DNA of 64,000 nucleotides from Entophlyctis helioformis (Eukaryota > Chytridiomycota > Chytridiomycetes > Chytridiales > Chytriomycetaceae), in the NCBI GenBank assembly GCA_025526915.1, contig JAHLKH010000089.1:39263-103262 (forward strand). Direction: 5' to 3'. The translations under genes and the position numbers were made by a program. The first letter of the stretch is position 1. Each line of letters begins with the position of its first letter. This document shows positions 52,094-63,331 of the stretch, piece after piece. The notes beneath the pieces are model-generated. The model was not told the DNA's origin, did no database searches, and saw only the letters and a program-made list of their open reading frames with translations.

Positions 52094-55000
52094 CCCTGTG
52101 GCCACCACCAGCGACAATCAACAGCCTGCTACAGTCACCAGCGGCGATGATCAACAGCCAGCCGCGGATGCACCCGGCCATCCCACCACCGACGCACCTG
52201 ATCCACCTGCTGCAGACGCACCTGACCATTGTAGCATGAGAGTGGAGCTGGAGGTACAATTTAGGATCACCATTCTGCCTGCCTGCATGCATGTATGACT
52301 TTGCATTTACTGACATGTTGGCTGGCATGGTGCTCAGGACATGCTGTCCAGCGGCCCACAGAGTGCCCCGATCTTTGGCGTTCATGCCATCAGGTCATTG
52401 GCAGGCTGGACGTGTCCTCTGCTCTCCCAGGACGTCGTTGCAAGGGTGCACTTGTTTACCGTCGGTGCACGGCATGCCAGCCTCGTCATCATCGGCGCCA
52501 TCCTCAAGGAGCTGCTTGAGCTGGATCAAGACGCACCCCTACCGCCCAAGTACCATATCTACGGCTGGCTTGATGGCCAAACAATGCGGTACTGCTTCCT
52601 GGATGTCAACTTCAAGTGACTTGATGACATCAGCGACAAGGACATCATCAAGGGCCTCGGCGCTGTCACAAAAGCGGAGCTCCTATCTGGTCGGTTCACC
52701 CTTCGCGAGGGCATCACTGTGCGGGCCATGTACAGACGGAGTCAATACAACCACACAAGCAGGGAATGTCGCTTTGGGCACCCAGTGAAACTGGCGAAGG
52801 GTACAACACTCGAGTGCTGTACATTTGAGTCGCCTGAGTCACTTGAGCACGACACCGCCAAGCAGCCCGACAATCAACCAGTTGCACCCCAGCCAGCTGT
52901 GCCCGATGATCATGGCAAGCCTGAGCAGCCACCACCACCAGCACTGGCAGTGCCAACACCGGATGACACCCTCTCGATCATCACAACGGACGAAACATCT
53001 ATGGCATCCCTCTTCTGGCACGTGTCGTATGTGTTGACTGGAAGCGGGATGGAGCAGCCGCAGTCCACCATGCTCCAGCTCAATGCTTGGCTTGTGACCA
53101 TCGCCCAGCTCATGATCCATCGTTGCTGGACGCCGAGCACGTTGCAGGCCAACGCGACCAAGAGAGCCAACACGACCAAGAACAATGCACGGCAGAAGGG
53201 CACGACCAAGAACAACGCATGGAAGGCCGAGTGGAAGGCAGGCGCGCGGCATCCAACCAGATGGTGGTCGAGCTCGCACCCAGACAATGCACAACGGGCT
53301 GATGCACAGCAGGCAGCTGTGCCCTATCGGCTTGTCAACACCCTGCTGACCGCAAGCGGCGACATATTCAGCAACCTGGCGAGGGAGGTGAGCGGTACGC
53401 TTGCCACACACTTCATCACAAACCGGTCAAAGCTTGCATTGGTTGCAGCCCAGAGAGCAATGCCTGCTGCGACTTCTGAGCAGATTGCAGCATGGGTCGA
53501 TGCCATATTTGCGACCGTTGAGACCACCAAGGTTGCCAGGCGTGCCGCCACTCAGGACGCCGCTCTGGACACTGCTCAGGACGCTGCTCAGGATGCCACC
53601 ACGGACGACGCCATGGACGCCGCTCAGGATGTCGCTCCTCCCGCCCCAACTCTCAAGCGGACCGCGTCACTGCTACTGCTGGCCACCGATGGCAGTGCAT
53701 CCAAGAGGCAAAAGGATGAGACTACTGCCCCTGTTGCCACAGATGCCATGCAGGACACACCACCAGCTGCACAGGACAGGGACGCCATCGAGATCCCGCA
53801 AGAGCTGCATCCAATTCAGGCGATTGTGCGCAGCATGTCAACATCGGACGTTGGACGGTTCTACCAACTCCTCAAGCTCGCTGGCACTTCGGTGATGAAG
53901 CTAAGCCCGCAACCAGCCAGCCGCAATACTTTTGTCCTCATCACCGAGGCCACGCTCTTCTGGGCGGTGGTGGGGCAGCAAAGGGATCGCGTACCCACCA
54001 AGGACAATGCTGTCCTCCAAGCATTGCAAGAGGAGCTCCTGGCCGCAGTTGGTAAGTTGCATGCGTCTATGCCACGTCAATGCTATTTGATGCTGACACT
54101 CCACTTTTATCCAAAACTGCAAAGATGACAAGTTGACTCTCAAGTCAACCAACGAGAACATCCAAAGGGCCTTCAGCAATAGCAAGGAGCTGGCCATCCT
54201 CGACATCCTCCTGCCCGGCCTCCGCCCCAAGAATCGACGCCATCCAACACAGGCCGAGGGTGATGAGGCCGCGGTTGATTCTCAGCCTCTGGTGGCTTCA
54301 AAGCAAGTGATCAGACAAGGCAGCATCATGACGGACGGATACACGGTCTATCAGCTGGCACTGGACTGCTGCACAGACCGTCCAGAGTCACCTCGCAGTA
54401 TGTGGCGTGCTTGGATGCTGTGGTGCACACATTGGCTCTGACTGCCGCCTTGCTCTGCAGGTCCCAACGCGGCGTCTCCAGCCCAGCAGCCCAGTCTTGC
54501 TGATGCTGCTGTTGGCATCCTTAATGCCTTGAATGGTCAATTTATCGAGCCTGACCACATGGACGTCACATGTGAGTTGCTGTGCCAATCCAGACGCGTT
54601 CTTGTTGTCCACACCAACTGACATGCCATCCACAGCCGCCAATCCAGCCAACCCATCAGCCACCAAGCCATACACGCCCAATCCTGTAAGTCACTTGCAT
54701 GCTAACCTCACGCATTGGTGCACATGCATTGCACATTCCTCACTCATGCCATGGCATGGCAGGCTCAGCGCAACTTTAATGCATCCCAGCGACTGCCCAA
54801 TGTTGCTGATGCCAACAAGCTGCTCGCCGACAAGGACTATGAGACTGTTCGCGTTGTCAGCTTTGATTGGGGCGAGCGGTACCTGTTTGGCGCGTCCAGC
54901 ATGCTGGTCAATGTCAAGGAGGAGACATACACGATGGAGTCCAACTACGTGCTCTCCTCTGGCATGGCACGAGCCGAGCACAGCCTTCAGCGGTGGTATG

Positions 55001-55644
55001 CATGCAATGACTCTGCCACGCGCACTCTTGACCAGATCAACTCACAGTGCCTGCCTCTTGTGCCAGGCTCAACAATCAATATGCCAAGGCAACCGACATC
55101 CAGGCGGTCATTGCATTCAAGACAGCAAAGCATGCCAATCCAGACATCAAGCCTGGCGAGAGAGCCTTTTGGGATCTGCGCTGTCATGCGTACTGCACGC
55201 CATTCCTGAATGCATGGGTATGTTTTCTCTGTTTCTGGATGTCCATTGACATGGCCGCCATGCTGCTTGATTGCCTGCTGATTGCACTGGACGGCATGGC
55301 ATGGCATGGCATTCCACAGAAGGTCAAGGCCAAGCGGTTCACCATGCGCAGCAACAGCATGTCTATTCGCGGAAACGCTCTTGAGGGCATCATGAAGCTG
55401 GCAGGATTGACCACTGGCAAGCGCGCATCTGCTGCATCTCAAGGCCTCCCTGTCAACCAATCAAAGTCGACAGAGGACAACATTCCCGTTGTCTGGGCAT
55501 TTGGCATTGACTTTACAGGCCAAGGTGGCCGGCACGCTGTGTTTGAGAAGTTTCTCATCAGGCATCTGCAGTCGTCTGGATATGCCTATGTGCGTCTGAT
55601 GCCATCCATCCATCCATCTGTGCACCAACTGACCACACAATCAT

Positions 55645-55647
<3 letters not shown>

Positions 55648-55684
<37 letters not shown>
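55648..55684 (+). repeat. CA microsatellite in Fanzor copy 2 intron
   Basis: About 18 CA units form the 3' part of the intron before the zinc-ribbon exon; the acceptor is the final ACAG. Confidence 0.9.
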
Positions 55685-55685
<1 letters not shown>

Positions 55686-55963
55686 TCTACCGCTGCAACA
55701 AGAACCTGACCAGCCAGATGTGTCCGCAGTGCAAGCAGCGGATCCCAGACAAGAACCGCACCAACCTGCGACGCTACGAGTGCATACCATGTGAGACCGT
55801 CTACCACCGAGACGTGCTTGGAGCCACCAACATCGGGATGGTCGCACTGTGGCATCTGCTCTATGGACAACGGCCGCTCTACTTGACGCACACGCCAGTC
55901 AATCCGCCTGTCAACAGCATCGCAGCAGTGTCCTCCACAGACACAGCACGTCACTCCATGTGA

Positions 55964-56249
55964 CTTGTTTGACTACCAACACTTTGAATCGGGGCACCTC
56001 CCGATCGACCTAACGGGTCACTTATCACATCATTGTTCAAACAATGGTGCAAGGTAAGCATCTCGTTGGTGTGCCACGCCCACCTGTCGTCGCATGCTCG
56101 CTGCTGACTCGAACCTTCCATCGTGTGATGTGCTGGCTTGTATTCGTCGCTTCTCGGGTTGAATCCAATTCCAAAACGCTTGGTAATTGTTTGAATGTCG
56201 GGCCATTTGCCGGCGGTTTGCCGGCATTCCCTAGCCCTGTTGCCCACCC
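55964..56249 (+). ncRNA. Conserved right end of copy 2 (candidate guide-RNA scaffold and/or promoter for the FGD gene)
   Basis: Non-coding but strongly conserved with 15983-16271. Features in order: AATCGGGGCACCTCCCGATCG (hairpin), GACCTAACGGGTCACT, CATTGTTCAAACAATG (six-pair hairpin), AAG|GTAAGC donor at 56054, GTCGCATGCTCGCTGCTGACTC to 56110, ATTCCCTAG, end CCCACCC. The CCTCCCGATCGACC ... AACGGG ... GCTGCTGACTCGAACC string also occurs in the eIF2-gamma and ADA2 promoters. Either an fRNA source, a promoter/5'UTR intron reading into the neighbouring gene, or both. RNA data are needed to choose. Confidence 0.35.
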
Positions 56250-56322
56250 CTCGACAGCTTGCAGGCTTCCAATCGGTCACTTTGCCAACATTTTGAAATT
56301 GACTGAAAATTTGGGCCTGCAA

Positions 56323-59300
56323 ATGCGACGATCATCGCTGACGCTGTTTCGAAAGGGCGGCTCGCCGAGCAGCGCCGTCGGCAGCGACACTGGCCAGACG
56401 CAGCCGTCTGCGAGTGCAGCCGGGTCGCCAGGCATCAGCGGCAATAGCAGCAGCAGCAGCAGCAGCAGCATGTGCGATCGCTCTGGCAGCGGCCCTGCCG
56501 ACGGCCCCGCACCAACGCTGCGGCAGGCAGCGTCTGCGCAGTCGCTCAGCGCCGGCGAAGCTCGTTCAACCGCCGCCAAGGCAACACGGCTGGGCCGCTC
56601 CCGCTCGCTGACCCGGTCGGCGCTGTCGCTGGCATCGCTCTCGCGCTCGCTGTCGTTCACCAAGCGCAGCAGTGCCTCTTCTGGCCCTGCCCCCTCTGGC
56701 CCAGCTCCGACTGCTCCGACTGCTCCGACTGCCCCAAGCGCTGAGCCACCGATCGGCACTGCCCAGTCACTGCCACTGTCCGCCACAAGGTCAGAATGGC
56801 GGCTTTGCCCGCTTTGCCTGCTCGTCCCTTTCAGCCGGCTGACGTTGCTCTGCGCACTTGCCTGTCTGTCTGCCTGCCTGCCTACGCACCTTCCTGCGTG
56901 CCAACCTCCTGTAAAACGACCACGGCCACCATGCACGGCCTCTTGCCTTCCCTCCGGTCGCTCAACATCAGCACAACGCCTGCCCCTGCCCACAAGACCT
57001 CTGCTCCACCTGCCGCGGCCGCACAGACCCAGCCACCGCAGCCTATTCACAGAGCCTCTGCTCCAACACCTGCCCCTGTCGCTGCGAGCACGTCTGCCGC
57101 ATCCAGCTTGGCCTCGCCTCCGTCGCCGACCCGACTGTCCAGCATGCTGCCCGCTGTCGTTCTCACGTCGTCCAACGACGCGCTGTCGGGGCTGCACTTG
57201 CACAACAGCGCAAACACCACGTGCGAGAGCTCGTCGTCGCCCAATTCAACTGCTCCGCCGTCGCCGTCGCCATCCCCGTCGCCATCTTCCGCTGCTGCCG
57301 CCACCGCCCAGACCTCCGCACATCAAGCTCACGTGGTGCACAACATCTCGCTTGCCATTGTCAACCCCCGACTCGTTGACTCTGGCTTGAACCCAGCCCA
57401 CAGCCTGTCTCGCTTCTCCTCCACCAGCCAAGCCAATGCATCCTCGTCCAACCGCAACTCGGTCATCTCAACCACAACGTCCGAGTTCTTCATGGACGAC
57501 AGTCGCGACTCCATCGCAACAGTCACATCGCCCTCGCAGCTACACGTCGACACCAGCATCCCTTCCAGCAAGCCTGCCGTCTCGAAGCGAGAGCGTATCT
57601 TTCGCGAGATCCTTGAGACGGAGCGTCGCTACGTCGATTCTCTTGTCCTCCTGCACGATGCAAGTCTTGCCAGGCCATTTTGCTTGGCATCTTGTGCGCC
57701 TTTCCTGGACATGTGCTTTGCCCCCTTTGCTGACCTTGTGCTGCATTGTTGTGGCACTCTACAGGTCTTTTACGAGCCTTTGCGTGTACTCTGTGGCATG
57801 CCCGGCGAGATCCTCACCAAGAAGCAGGTCTCGGACATCTTCTCCAACCTCAAGGACATCTTAAACGTCAACCGCGAGATCAAACGGCAGCTGGAAAGGC
57901 GGGCAGAGGCTGCGTTTTTCGATCCTGAAACAACGTGCATTGGCGACATTTTCTTTGAGCTGGCAAGTCTCCTGCGTGTTGGCTTGCCAGCAGATTGCGT
58001 TTACAGGATCAGCGTGCCTTGGATATGGTTGGCTAATATGCCCGTCTGTCTGCAGGCTCCTTATCTCAGAGTCTACTCCATCTATGCCAGGAACTTTAAT
58101 TATGCCATTGCACTCTCGACGGATCTTCTGGCGCGGAACCAGCTCTTTGCCGGGTTTGTGCGGGACCAGTCTCGCAAGCCAGAGTGCAAGGGGCTCCAAT
58201 TCCAGGCATTCTTGCTTGAGCCTGTCCAGCGAATCCCTCGATACAAGCTGTTTTTGAAGGAGCTGCTTGAGCGCATGCCTGAGGAACACCCAGACAAGGC
58301 CAACACACGCAAGGCAATGGACATTGTCTCGCAAGGTTTGCTCTTGCGTGCCAGATGGCTGCTAGCGCGGTCTCATCTACTCACCATTGCTTGGCATGGC
58401 AGTTGCCACGTTTGTGAACGAGGAGATTCGAAAGCACGAGAATGTGCTCAAGATGATCGAGCTGCAACGAGGCCTGATTGGCTTGCACGAGGTGAGGCAT
58501 CTGCTGCCACTCGAGTCCTGGCTTCCACGACGCCTGCCCTTGATCAGTGCGCTGACTCGCAGCCGCCCTGCTCTCACCATTATGCAACGAGTTTAGTCAC
58601 TCCTCACGCCCGGCCGCCGCTTCCTCTATCGCGGCCGTGTCCAAAAGGTGACTGGATCATGCGTGGTTCAAATGTGATTGCCAGTATAGGCCGTCGCTGC
58701 CGGCATGCACCGTTCCCACAACTCACTCTCCGTTTGACAGATCTCGCGCAAACACCACCAGCCTCGCGAACTGATCCTGTTCTCTGATATTCTCGTCTAT
58801 GCAAGGTTTGTCTGCAGAGAATTGAGCAATTGCTGTTGCTGTGTGCACTGACAAGGTGCTGCACAGCCCAATCATTCTCGACGACCAGCTGAGGTTCCAT
58901 CGCAAGCTGCATTTGGACAACTGCCGAGTCGAGGGACTCAATGACAGCGAAAGTGGGTTGGATGCGCATCCATCACAGGCAGACGGTGTGTGTTTCTAAC
59001 AAACGCCAATCCACAGCCATCAGAAACGCGTTCCAGATCATCACTCGTGAAAAGTCGTTTGTTGTGTACGCCGAGTCGGCCGAGCTCAAGCAGGAGTGGC
59101 TTTCGCAGTTGACCTCGGCCATCTCAGAGCTGAAAGACGCCCGCAAGACATTGCGCACTCCCAACACCCCCGACGTGGACAACATTGAGGGATACAAAGC
59201 GCCAATCTGGGTTCCAGACAGCCTTGCAAACAACTGCAACGTGTGCACCACCGAGTTTACTCTCTTTAATCGCAAGGTGAGCTGCCCAGCACTCCTGGCG

Positions 59301-60335
59301 CCACCAGAATGATGCAGACATGGCTACGCAACTGACGCTGTTTGCCGATACCATGCTCTGCCACACGCCAGCATCACTGCCGAGCATGCGGCAACGTTGT
59401 ATGCAGCTCGTGCTCAACCAATGTAAGCCGGTCAGCGTCACAGCAGAACCTTACCTGCAACTGACTATGTCCGGTGCTTCTTCCATAGGCTTTCTATGTA
59501 CCACTTGCAGACCATGATCAGCTCGAGCGTTGTTGTGATGTCTGCTTCCAGGACATTGTCGCGAGTGGTAAATTCCGGGTTCATGTCCCCAATCCTCGAG
59601 CATCGTCAGACGTCAGCGGCAGCAGCATGGATAGGGACGGTGATGATGATCGCGAGCCACTACCGCGCGGTGGTCTTGGCGTCACGCTTCCTCGTGCATC
59701 GCGCCGTGTTCACATTGTCTCTGGTACAAGCAGCGAGTCGCCTCTCAGCCCCAACGGCATATCCTCGTGGTCCAGTCGTGTCGGTGTAGCAGCCTTGTTC
59801 CAGTCTGCAATGGTTGGTCTACACGTGTTTGGCTTGCTGCTTGCCGGTATCGCATCTATGCTCATTCATGTGGTGCATCCCGAACAGTCGATGATCAGCC
59901 CGCCGCGCTCATGCTCGCTGTGCCAAGAGCCCTTCACGTATCTGAAGCGGATGGTAAGAGTTGGATGGGACAGCGAGCGTCTGCTTATTGGGTGGGCAAC
60001 TGGCAGACTGATCGGCTTTCGCCCGTCTGACCCAATGCTTAGAACACGTGCACGACCTGTGAGAGACACACGTGCACCGACTGTATGTCGCGCCAATCCA
60101 AGACGCAGTGCGATCCGTGCTCCCATGGTGAGCCTTGTTTCTTTGTACAAAGCTCCACAAATGCTGTGCCATGTATGGACACTGACACCCATGTGTTGAA
60201 ATGCCCGTTGTGCACAATGGATGCTCCGCAGGCATCAAACCAGAGGATGTCATTGTCAGTGACAAGGGTGGCGGCTGGTCGTTACGACTTTCCGACTTTC
60301 CTGAGCCGAGCCACTCGGACCGCAGCACTGAATAA
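56323..60335 (+). CDS. FGD-type RhoGEF (DH-PH-FYVE) with extra C-terminal zinc cluster
   Basis: Predicted exchange factor for a Cdc42/Rho GTPase at phosphoinositide membranes. The start MRRSSLTLFRKGGSPSSAVG is followed by a very Ser/Pro/Ala-rich region with an AGC repeat (56449-56468). The DH domain begins RERIFREILETERRYVDSLV and contains KGLQFQAFLLEPVQRIPRYK and LFLKELLERMPEEHPDK. The PH domain includes ELILFSDILVYA and AFQIITREKSFVVYAESAEL. FYVE begins WVPDSLANNCNVCTTEFTLF and continues HHCRACGNVVCSSCS and ERCCDVCF. A second Cys cluster follows (CSLCQEPFTYLKRM, CTTCERHTCTDCMSRQSKTQ, CDPC), and the protein ends KPEDVIVSDKGGGWSLRLSD ... with TAA at 60333-60335. Many short exons. The start codon is 74 bp from the end of mobile element copy 2. 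Confidence 0.9.
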
Positions 60336-60445
60336 TGAAGAGTCGAACGATCGGTCGATTCATTTGCATCCCCTCCAATCCAGTAGGCAAGCCAAGCAGA
60401 TCAACTCCAAAAGTACTCCAGATCGTCTAGGCAGTGTTCACGGCG

Positions 60446-63271
60446 TCAGTCCATTGGCATGGCTGCCCACATCCACCGCGCTTCATGCATCCAAGGCCTA
60501 CCCTCCTCCTTTTTCTTGTTGTCCTCTTCCTTCTTCTTCTTCTTCTGCGGCGGCGGCGACCGGAACACCACAGGCTTGCCCGTCTGTACCCATGCATATC
60601 GACATGCAGCAGATCGGCAGTGAGTATGAGTGCATCGACAAACGTTGCGTGGCCACCATGATGCGTGCACCTTCTTTTTGACGGGGGCACGGGCACGTTC
60701 AAGGGCTCGCTGCACGCGCTCCTCCTGCAGAGCGCGCTGCGCTTCCATCTTCTCTTCGCGCAGACGCTGCCGACGCTCCTTGTCTTTGATCTACAGCCAT
60801 GCACGAGCACGGCAAGCAAGAGTCGGCCAACAAAAGTCAGCCAACACAAGGCGATGCAAGGCATGGCATCCCACACGGCACCTTTTCAGCCTGCTCGACT
60901 TTTTCAGGCGGCATCAGCTCAATGTACTTCAAAGAGCTGCTCGAGCCTGTTCTCAATGCTCGTGAGCATCTGCAGTGTGCTCAAGTTGCCGTCATTGTCT
61001 CCCAGACATCTCCGATAGACTTCCTTGACCTTGTGGTTGAGGTCCTCCAAAAGCTTCTCCTGCGACTCTGCGCCAACGATGCCCGTGGTGAACATCCTGC
61101 GATGCGGTTGTTGTTAGTCTGTGCATGCTTGGGGCAGACATGGGGCGGGGCTGGCAAGGGCACACGTACTTGGCCCGCTCTTCGAGCATGCGTGCCTTTT
61201 CTTCTTCGCGTGCAATGGCGGCATTCAGAAACTCGATCTGCTGGTTGAGGCTGGCCGTCTCGCTCTCCCTGGTCCACGGAGCGACCATTTTCCAACGTGT
61301 CAGGATACATCTCGGGACGCCACAGTCCAAAACAACACCACAGATGCATCCCGATGTACTAACATCTTGGCAGTCGTCTCGGAGATCTTGGCTTTGAGCT
61401 CTTCGAGCGTTTCTTCCGTCTCTTGGCAGTTTTGAATGAGCGCCAGGTTGTTTTCCTCAAGCTCCGAGAAGAATGTCGAGAAGCTGCTCCGGAGACTTGA
61501 AAAAAGAGCACAGGCTCCTCGTCATAGTCCAGAAACTCTTCATCGGCACCCGCATCTTCGGTTTGATCGCCTTGGTCGGCAGACGTGGCGGCTGCGCCAC
61601 CACTTGCGGGTTGAGTAGAATCGTCACCAGTCGTCGCCTCGCGGTCCGCGCCGCGTTTAGAGTTGCCACCAAGCTTTGTATTGGCTGCCTTCCTCTCTGC
61701 ATTCTGTTGCCCAAACGACGGGGTAAGCACGCAACCGACAATGGCTGGGCAACGCAAGGCAATCAACCGGCTGTTACCCTCTGTGCCATAAACTCTTTCG
61801 GCGTCAGCTTCTCCAAAAAGTGCCTGTATCGCTGCAGGTCCTTGAGCTGGTCCTCGTTCTTGGACATGTCGCTGCGGATGCTCATGATGTTGACATTGAG
61901 CTTCTTGATTTCTTGGATCTTTTCCAGCTTGGCCTTGGTCTCCATTTCGGCTCTGGACGGTTTTACATGCCACCGAGCATGCAGGATAGTCAGTATGGAT
62001 GGCTGTAGCACAATCACGCGTGCACACGGCGGAACATGCTTTTTGATTGCCTCGACAGAGTTCTGTCGTTCTCCTTGAGAAAGGCATCAAACTTGGCCGC
62101 GTCTTCCTCGAGAGCCTTTTCGTCATCGAGCAGCTTCTGCTCCTCTGCCTGGTGGCCACTGTAGAGTCAGCGGCCCGATCTCATCACCGCACAGACAACC
62201 ACAGCACCAGCCTTACCTGAGCAATCTCTTCCAGTTTGCGCATCTTCCTCACGCTTCACGCCGAGAGCATACTGCACAAGAAACATTCGCGTTTCTTGGC
62301 GATAAAGTCATGCAGGTTCTCTTTGCCAAAGTGACGATCGGCTGGTGCCAGTGTGTTGGGATGGAGTGAGCAGGCGTGTTAGCATGACTGCGGCCGAGGA
62401 TCGCATGGTTGCGCGGATCGCCTACCCCGTGTTTGCCGGTTCACAAGGAACTTGTCTGCATCTCGCTTGCGAAGGCCGTTGTAAAACTCGATATCGTCTG
62501 CTCTTCTGCCAAGAGCGCTTTGAAGTTTTTGCGCTTGACTGTGTTCTTGTCGTAGATGCTGAGGTTTTTCATGGCTTCCTTTGCCTGGCGATACCGCGGT
62601 CAGCAGCTGGTTGCATGCATGCACGCATCTTGCAGATACATGCATGCACGTTACTTGCCTGCTGCTTGACGCGTCTGTCTTCTCGCGCCATGGCAAACAC
62701 CTCGACATCCGACGGCATGTGGAATGGATTGCGCTCGGCGTCCTTGTTTCTCGCAGACACGGGCACGTTGCCATCGCCTTCGTCTCCGAGTCGGGCGACG
62801 ACAGCGTTGTGGAGTTTTGCGCATTGCCGCCCATAGTGGAGGTGAGTGCTGCGCCTGATTTGGCAATGTCGGGCAGCTTGAGCATCTTGCTTCTGGGCGA
62901 CGCTGCGGATGCATGCACACGGGCCGTGAGTTGCAAGAGTCACGGTGCCATGCAAGGATGCCACGCAACGGTAGACAACGCGCCGGCATCCAACAGGTGC
63001 GCACACACCGGTTATCTTTGGAGGCGGGAGCCGCTTCTCCTTTTGCTTGCGCTATCGTCGCATCGGCAGTATGCGTTGCCATCGAAACGTGTCAGAATAT
63101 GGACGCGAGACTGCCGCGTCGCTCGGCACCGTTTGCCAAAAGAGAGACGCCCTTCCCGCTGTTCTCCTTCCGCGCTCGTTGGTCTGACTGGCAGCTGCAT
63201 CTGTAGAGCAAAGGTGCAGCCGCACTCACCAGCTCCTTTGGGTGCCCGAATCCCACTGCAGCAGACGCCAT
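60446..63271 (-). CDS. CFAP100 (CCDC37-type) axonemal coiled-coil protein
   Basis: Relative of the CFAP100/MIA1 protein of the modified inner-arm complex in motile cilia. Start MASAAVGFGHPKEL (63269-63271), then DUF4200-type coiled coil: KENLHDFIAKKRE, FLVQYALGVKREE, EDAAKFDAFLKENDR, ETKAKLEKIQEIKKLNVNIM and KNEDQLKDLQRYRHFLEKLT followed by PKEFM. Then KSPEQLLDIL, ELEENNLALIQNCQETEETL, MFTTGIVGAESQEKLLEDLN and a basic helix MEAQRALQEERVQRALERAR with KKKKKEED, ending at 60446. In two places (about 61480 and 60933) the family sequence continues in the next frame, as if one extra T were present each time. They may be sequencing errors or real lesions. Gene type kept as CDS for that reason. Confidence 0.85.
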
Positions 63272-63331
63272 CTTTGAAGCAGCAGATAAGAAGAAGGTTG
63301 TGAGGGAAACGTCTTTATGTTTGGAATGGCA

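Larger units (their letters stand above)
45624..55963 (+). pseudogene. Fanzor-like (eukaryotic TnpB) nuclease, long copy disrupted by Ty3 insertion
   Basis: The ATG at 45624 starts MTLPV; after the fourth codon the Ty3 element (45637-52093, duplication CCCTG) interrupts it. It resumes ATTSDNQQPATVTSGDDQQP. The long N-terminal part is low in recognisable domains: FGVHAIRSLAGWTCPLLS, YHIYGWLDGQTMRYCFLDVN, then an in-frame TGA (52617-52619), YRRSQYNHTSRECRFGHPVK, and an Ala/Asp repeat near 53560-53630. The nuclease half follows: TDGYTVYQLALD, RuvC-I VVSFDWGERYLFGASS (Asp 54865-54867), VVWAFGIDFTGQGGRHAVFE, NKNLTSQMCPQC ... RRYECIPC zinc ribbon, and RuvC-III YHRDVLGATNIG (Asp 55811-55813). The expected Glu is Lys here (AAG 55700-55702). 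Insertion, stop and E-to-K all point to an inactive copy. Confidence 0.75.
38080..56249 (+). mobile_element. Fanzor-element copy 2, near full length with nested insertions
   Basis: Left end GGGAGGGG...GGTAATTGATTTCG and right end ...GCCCTGTTGCCCACCC, bounded by CTCGA at 38075-38079 and 56250-56254, a likely 5-bp target duplication. Read inward the ends are similar (GGTGGGGTAAT in copy 1 left, GGTGGGCAAT right), a short imperfect inverted repeat. Removing the Ty3 element, two solo LTRs and the TRIM leaves about 9.9 kb with three genes: unknown (-), XPG-like (+) and Fanzor-like (+). No DDE transposase, Rep-helicase or tyrosine recombinase was recognised. It lies between ADA2 (-) and the FGD gene (+), so it split a divergent promoter. 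Confidence 0.75.

Noticed and set aside
38080..56249. Helitron or Helentron
   Set aside because: No Rep-helicase found, a 5-bp flanking duplication is present rather than insertion into AT/TT without duplication, and the ends lack the CTRR hairpin.
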